NCBI GenBank assembly: GCA_035400705.1
Contig: DAOMZV010000025.1
Coordinates: forward strand, 1-8,917
Direction: 5' to 3'
From: GWC2-40-17 sp035400705
Lineage (GTDB): Bacteria > Patescibacteriota > Patescibacteriia > Magasanikbacterales > UBA10003
Length of the DNA stretch: 8,917 bases
Shown here in pieces: positions 5,668 to 8,917 of this stretch. Position 1 is the first letter of the stretch, and each line of letters begins with the position of its first letter. Below the pieces are notes generated by a model that was not told the DNA's origin, searched no databases, and saw nothing but the letters and a program-made list of their open reading frames with translations. A program made the position numbers and the translations under genes.

Positions 5668-7455
5668 TTAGTCGGCGCGAGTTACGCGCAGCACTTCTTC
5701 AATTGTAGTTTGACCCTCACGGGCCTTTAGCAGACCGGCCTGACGCAGGGTAATCATCCCTTCGCTTTTTGCAATTTGCCTCAATTCCAAAGAGGAAAAT
5801 CCTTGCATGATCCCCTCCTGGATTTTTTCGCTAACGGGTAAAAGTTCAAACAAACCCAACCGGCCTTTGTAACCGGTATTGTTACATTTACCACAACCCC
5901 GACCTTGTCGGAAAGTTGCGCCAACTAACATTTCGTCGGTAAGGCCACTGGCCCGCAATGTTTCAATCTTCGGGCTAACTGGTTCGACAACACAATGAGG
6001 ACAAACCCGCCGGACCAGACGCTGGGCGCAAATCAGCACCACCGACGAAGACACCAAGAATGGTTCGATGCCCATGTTGAGCAGTCGATTGATCGTGGAC
6101 GGAGCGTCGTTGGTGTGAAGGGTAGAAAAAACCAAGTGTCCTGTCAAAGCTGCTTTAACAGCAGTTTCAGCAGTTTCAAAATCGCGAATTTCCCCCACCA
6201 TAATAACATCGGGGTCTTGACGTAGGAACGAACGCAGGGCGTTAGCAAAAGTCAGCCCAGCTGCTTCATTAACCGCCACCTGATTGATACCGGGTATTTT
6301 CATTTCCACGGGGTCTTCTACTGTGGAAATATTTTCCGCGCGTGTACTCACTTCTTGTAGAGCCGAATACAGGGTGGTGGATTTACCAGAACCAGTCGGC
6401 CCAGTTACCAACACCATTCCCCACGGCGAGTGAACTGCTTCACGAAAAACTTCCAGCTGTTCTTCATTAAAACCAATTTTGGACAAATCCAGACTCAAAG
6501 CCGAACTATCCAAAATACGCAGAACCGCTTTTTCTCCATCCAAGATAGGCAGAATGGAAAGTCGGAAATCCACCGGCTTGCCCTGAACATTAAACCGAAT
6601 GCGCCCGTCTTGCGGAATGCGACGTTCGGCAATATCCAGATTAGCCATAATTTTCAAACGGCTGACAAAACTGTTTCTAACTGATAGTGGCAAAGAAAAA
6701 ACTTCCTGCAAAACACCGTCTATCCTAAACCGCACTAAAATTTCTTTTTCATACGGTTCAAAATGAATATCCGAAGCTTTGGCTTTAACCGCCTGACTCA
6801 ACATTTCATTAACCAACCTAACCAAAGAAGATTCTTCGGCTTCGTTAGACAAGGAGTGCAAATCAGCTTCAGACTCTTTTTCAGCCGCCGCTTGATCTGC
6901 TTTTGCCTGCGCCGTAGCTGCTTCTTGTCTTACCTCTTTAAGCAGGTCAGTCATCTTTCCAGAGCCACTCCCGTCACCCTTGCCTTCTTGATGGAAATAA
7001 AGATCAATCGCCTCATACAACGCGGTATGTTCTACCACGCTAACATCAAATTCTTCAAATTGGCCGTCGCTGCTAAAACGCAACAGATCTTCAATTTCGC
7101 AAACCTTCAAAGGATCAAAGACGGCGATATGCAACCGATGACCCTCCAAGGAAAGCGGCAGAAAACCATGCTGACGAGCCAAATTTTCCGGAATCAATGA
7201 AATGATTTCTGGAGGAATTTCCGTTTCCGCCAGATTAATCAGCGAGAAACCATATTCCGCAGCACTGGCTGTAGCCAAATCTTTTTCATCAACATAATTC
7301 AAACGAATCAGGCAATGAGTCAGACTTTCGCCTTCTTCACAAGCCATGGCTGCCTGAGCCAAAATCTCCGGCGTAATAATTTTCTGCCGAATCAGAATAC
7401 TTCCCAAACGTTGAGGATTAACTACTGCCGGCAAATGCGTTTTGTCTTCGCCCAT
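5668..7455 (-). CDS. pilB: PilB/GspE-type assembly ATPase of type IV pilus or type II secretion
   Basis: A 595-residue cytoplasmic hexameric ATPase that drives pilin polymerisation. The domains are an N-terminal MshEN/T2SSE_N-like region (about 14-155), a low-complexity Ala/Glu/Gly linker (156-205), the N2 domain with SDIHFEP (228-234), and the RecA-like ATPase. Motifs are all intact: Walker A GPTGSGKST (352-360), Asp box STVEDPVE (377-384), Walker B DPDVIMVGEIRD (414-425), and His box LTGHLVFSTLHTND (437-450). The two zinc-type CxxC pairs are at 485/488 and 521/524. The length matches PilB/GspE (about 560-600) and exceeds the retraction ATPase PilT (about 350), and PilT lacks the Cys motif. 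ATG 7455 has AAAGGG seven bases upstream. The gene stands alone: pilC, pilT or pilin genes are not adjacent in the window, so the machine must be encoded partly elsewhere. It is visibly more GC-rich than both neighbours. Confidence 0.96.
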   Translation of the reverse strand: MGEDKTHLPAVVNPQRLGSILIRQKIITPEILAQAAMACEEGESLTHCLIRLNYVDEKDLATASAAEYGFSLINLAETEIPPEIISLIPENLARQHGFLPLSLEGHRLHIAVFDPLKVCEIEDLLRFSSDGQFEEFDVSVVEHTALYEAIDLYFHQEGKGDGSGSGKMTDLLKEVRQEAATAQAKADQAAAEKESEADLHSLSNEAEESSLVRLVNEMLSQAVKAKASDIHFEPYEKEILVRFRIDGVLQEVFSLPLSVRNSFVSRLKIMANLDIAERRIPQDGRIRFNVQGKPVDFRLSILPILDGEKAVLRILDSSALSLDLSKIGFNEEQLEVFREAVHSPWGMVLVTGPTGSGKSTTLYSALQEVSTRAENISTVEDPVEMKIPGINQVAVNEAAGLTFANALRSFLRQDPDVIMVGEIRDFETAETAVKAALTGHLVFSTLHTNDAPSTINRLLNMGIEPFLVSSSVVLICAQRLVRRVCPHCVVEPVSPKIETLRASGLTDEMLVGATFRQGRGCGKCNNTGYKGRLGLFELLPVSEKIQEGIMQGFSSLELRQIAKSEGMITLRQAGLLKAREGQTTIEEVLRVTRAD

Positions 7456-7484
7456 GTTTTTTCCCTTTGTAAGAACCTACTTTC

Positions 7485-7513
7485 ATCCTGGCAAAAAAAT
7501 CACTTTTAGTCAA
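7485..7513 (-). promoter_or_regulatory. Candidate sigma-70-type promoter for pilB
   Basis: On the minus strand a TTGACT hexamer (7513-7508, five of six consensus bases) is followed after 17 bases by CAGGAT (7490-7485, three of six) carrying an extended -10 TGC directly in front. The predicted transcript would start near 7478 and have a leader of about 23 nt that contains the AAAGGG ribosome site. The position between the upstream terminator and the gene supports it; the poor -10 keeps it tentative. Confidence 0.48.
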
Positions 7514-7528
7514 GATTGGACTAGCTTT

Positions 7529-7566
7529 AAAAAACAAAAACACCCCCGTTTAAGGAAGGTGTTTTT
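7529..7566 (-). terminator. Rho-independent terminator of the propeller-protein gene
   Basis: On the minus strand, AAAAACACC (7566-7558) pairs with GGTGTTTTT (7544-7536) around a loop that may pair internally (CC with GG). A further G and six T's (7534-7529) follow. It begins 12 bases after the TAA of the propeller gene and ends before the candidate pilB promoter, so it should insulate pilB from read-through. Confidence 0.82.
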
Positions 7567-7578
7567 AAATTAAACTGC

Positions 7579-8917
7579 TTATTGAGCTAAGGCGGCGATT
7601 TCTTGCTGCTCTCTCCAAACCGTGGCTAAGGTGTAAAAATTAATCGCTTTTTTATTGCCGCGAACATAAGCGGCGATTTCTTTTATGTTATAACCACCAT
7701 AAGAATAGGCGTTAGTAATTTTTTTCCATTCAGCTTGATTTTTTACTGACCAACGACCATAACCAAGATAGTTGTTCAAGGCGCGACGCAAATAAATTGC
7801 TTCTTGAGTTTCCTGAGCCGGCTCTAATTTAATAGTACGATAGATAGTTAATTCGGAACGATTGGCCATAGGATTATAACCCTCAGAAACACTGGTTTTA
7901 TCATCAATACCATCATTATTAGAATCAAATTTCAAAGGATCGCTCAACCAATTTTTTACCTCTTCGCCATCTTTAAGACCATCACCATCGGAATCATACT
8001 GAGTAGGATAGGTATGATAACGTGTAACTTCTTCGTAATCAGTTAATCCGTCATTATCCGTATCAGCAGCAAAATTATTAGTGCCCTGTTCATTTTCTTG
8101 AGCATCTCTCAAACCATCTTCATCTTGATCTAAGACAGGTTCTTTGACCGCGCTAACATTTTTAGATGGGTCGGTCGCCGTGTCTTTTAAAGAAACAGTT
8201 TTCTCAGCTTGAGCATCAAAATAATATAAATCAAAACCACCTAAACGATTATCAATCCAAGCCACAAAACGGCTGGAAGGACCTAAAACCACTTCTTTTT
8301 TATCAGTTTTAGCCCAGCCTAAAGTAGTACGTTTGCCAGAAGAAATATTTAATAATTCTAATTCTTCGCCAGAAAAACGCTCAATAAAATAAACTAAACA
8401 ATCACCTTGCATCACCGGATTATAAGTTTTAACTGGGACAAAGTCATTGATTTCTTTTTGAGTGTAATAATTATAAACCTTGACTAAAGAGTTGCCATTT
8501 TGAGTTCCAGACCAAGAAAGGGCCCAGTGATTAATTTGCACCGAGCTAACATCCTTAATATTAGAAGCCACAACGGTTTTAATTTTGGAATCCAAATCAT
8601 ACATAACCACTTTACTAGCAGCTGAATCGCAATCAGTGGCTTCAGCAGCGCAGACAACTGGCTCAGTCCAAGCAATAATCTTACCATAAATAACTGGATT
8701 CTTTTGAGACGGCTCGTCGTTAGTGATATTAGTTAAAGAAGTGTGTCCGTCAAACAAACGACCATCAAAAACCCAAACATCACCATTAGCCGCATAAACT
8801 AAATAATTACCATAAACAGCCAAGCTTTGAATGGTTCGAGTTTCTTTCTGTAAAACTGCAGTGTAGTTGGTCTCGGGATTAAATTTAGTGATATTCCAAC
8901 CTGTGGCAGTATGATCA
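7579..8917 (-). CDS. Secreted or surface beta-propeller protein with thrombospondin type 3-like calcium repeats, 5' partial
   Basis: The reading frame is open through the right edge, so the N-terminus, any signal peptide and more propeller blades are missing; 445 residues are visible. A TTG at 8823 is not a real start, because coding-like sequence (NITKFNPETNYTAVL) precedes it. Visible residues from about 10 to 243 hold five or six TolB/PD40-like blades of about 45 residues, each a pair of strands such as YGNYLVYAANGDVWVFD, YGKIIAWTE and SRFVAWIDNRLGGFDLYYFD. Four DxDxDGLxD-type repeats follow (263-339), which bind calcium in thrombospondin type 3 folds. The last about 110 residues are helical and end in AALAQ with no membrane anchor or LPxTG. 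The likely role is binding or adhesion outside the cell, with any anchor at the unseen N-terminus. A terminator lies 12 bp downstream of the stop. The function is not otherwise recognisable. Confidence 0.9.
   Translation of the reverse strand, partial: DHTATGWNITKFNPETNYTAVLQKETRTIQSLAVYGNYLVYAANGDVWVFDGRLFDGHTSLTNITNDEPSQKNPVIYGKIIAWTEPVVCAAEATDCDSAASKVVMYDLDSKIKTVVASNIKDVSSVQINHWALSWSGTQNGNSLVKVYNYYTQKEINDFVPVKTYNPVMQGDCLVYFIERFSGEELELLNISSGKRTTLGWAKTDKKEVVLGPSSRFVAWIDNRLGGFDLYYFDAQAEKTVSLKDTATDPSKNVSAVKEPVLDQDEDGLRDAQENEQGTNNFAADTDNDGLTDYEEVTRYHTYPTQYDSDGDGLKDGEEVKNWLSDPLKFDSNNDGIDDKTSVSEGYNPMANRSELTIYRTIKLEPAQETQEAIYLRRALNNYLGYGRWSVKNQAEWKKITNAYSYGGYNIKEIAAYVRGNKKAINFYTLATVWREQQEIAALAQ
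7900..8130 (-). repeat. Four tandem calcium-binding (TSP3-like) coding repeats
   Basis: Within the propeller protein, four copies of an Asp-rich motif occur in the order DQDEDGLRD, DTDNDGLTD, DSDGDGLKD and DSNNDGIDD. Their first Asp residues are 22, 23 and 23 residues apart. The first three are followed by an acidic helix-like stretch (for example AQENE, YEE, GEE), as in bacterial thrombospondin type 3 repeats. The Asp/Asn side chains of each loop would bind Ca2+. The fourth copy has drifted (NNDGID) and closes the array. The DNA copies differ in many bases, so this is an old protein repeat and not a recent duplication. Confidence 0.88.

Noticed and set aside
5995..7200. Plus-strand open frames opposite pilB (76, 84 and 145 residues)
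   Set aside because: They lie antisense to intact PilB domains, have no ribosome sites and show no recognisable motifs. They are shadows of the codon pattern of pilB.
7900..8130. Asp-rich repeats as a dockerin domain
   Set aside because: Dockerins have two 22-residue repeats with an F-helix partner signature and pair with cohesins. Here there are four DGLxD repeats in the thrombospondin type 3 pattern and no cohesin.
8821..8823. TTG as the start of a 414-residue protein
   Set aside because: The frame stays open and coding-like through the window edge at 8917, in register with another propeller blade, so this is internal and the gene is 5' partial.
1..8917. CRISPR arrays, tRNAs, insertion sequences or phage genes
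   Set aside because: I saw no regularly spaced direct repeats, cloverleaf sequences, transposase motifs or terminal inverted repeats on either strand by reading.

Overview
The window looks like a chromosomal segment from an AT-rich bacterium, roughly 40% GC by eye. It uses the standard code: stops are TAA or TAG and Trp is always TGG, so there is no sign of UGA recoding. Several traits together fit the Patescibacteria (Candidate Phyla Radiation) best: tightly packed genes, large poorly characterised polytopic membrane proteins with GT-C-like features, a secreted protein combining a beta-propeller with DxDxDG calcium repeats, and a PilB-type ATPase. The lineage is an inference from style, because no rRNA or marker gene is present. 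There is no tRNA, rRNA, CRISPR array, insertion sequence or phage gene, and no gene-free stretch over 123 bp.

Layout. Bases 1-3428 are all on the minus strand. In transcription order they hold a polytopic GT-C-like membrane protein (1605-3428), a HIT-family nucleotide hydrolase (1131-1550), a Nudix hydrolase overlapping it by 17 bp (617-1147), and rmlB, dTDP-glucose 4,6-dehydratase, which starts 27 bp later and runs off the left edge (1-589). A second, divergent polytopic membrane protein (3473-5623, plus strand) starts only 44 bp from the first. It ends at a shared bidirectional terminator facing pilB (5668-7455, minus), the motor ATPase of a type IV pilus or type II secretion-like machine. 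pilB forms its own unit, with a candidate promoter in front and a terminator on each side. Upstream of it, also on the minus strand, is the 3' part of a secreted propeller/calcium-repeat protein (7579-8917), whose N-terminus lies beyond the right edge.

How it fits together. The theme is the cell surface. RmlB makes the precursor of 6-deoxyhexoses such as rhamnose. The two membrane proteins look like lipid-linked-sugar-dependent glycosyltransferases acting outside the membrane. PilB powers pilus assembly, and the propeller/TSP3 protein is probably exposed or secreted. The HIT and Nudix enzymes are soluble nucleotide-cleaving enzymes that share the rmlB transcript. Identities of RmlB, HIT, Nudix and PilB rest on clear motifs. 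The roles of the two membrane proteins and the C-terminal module of the propeller protein are open, and these are the most novel parts of the window.
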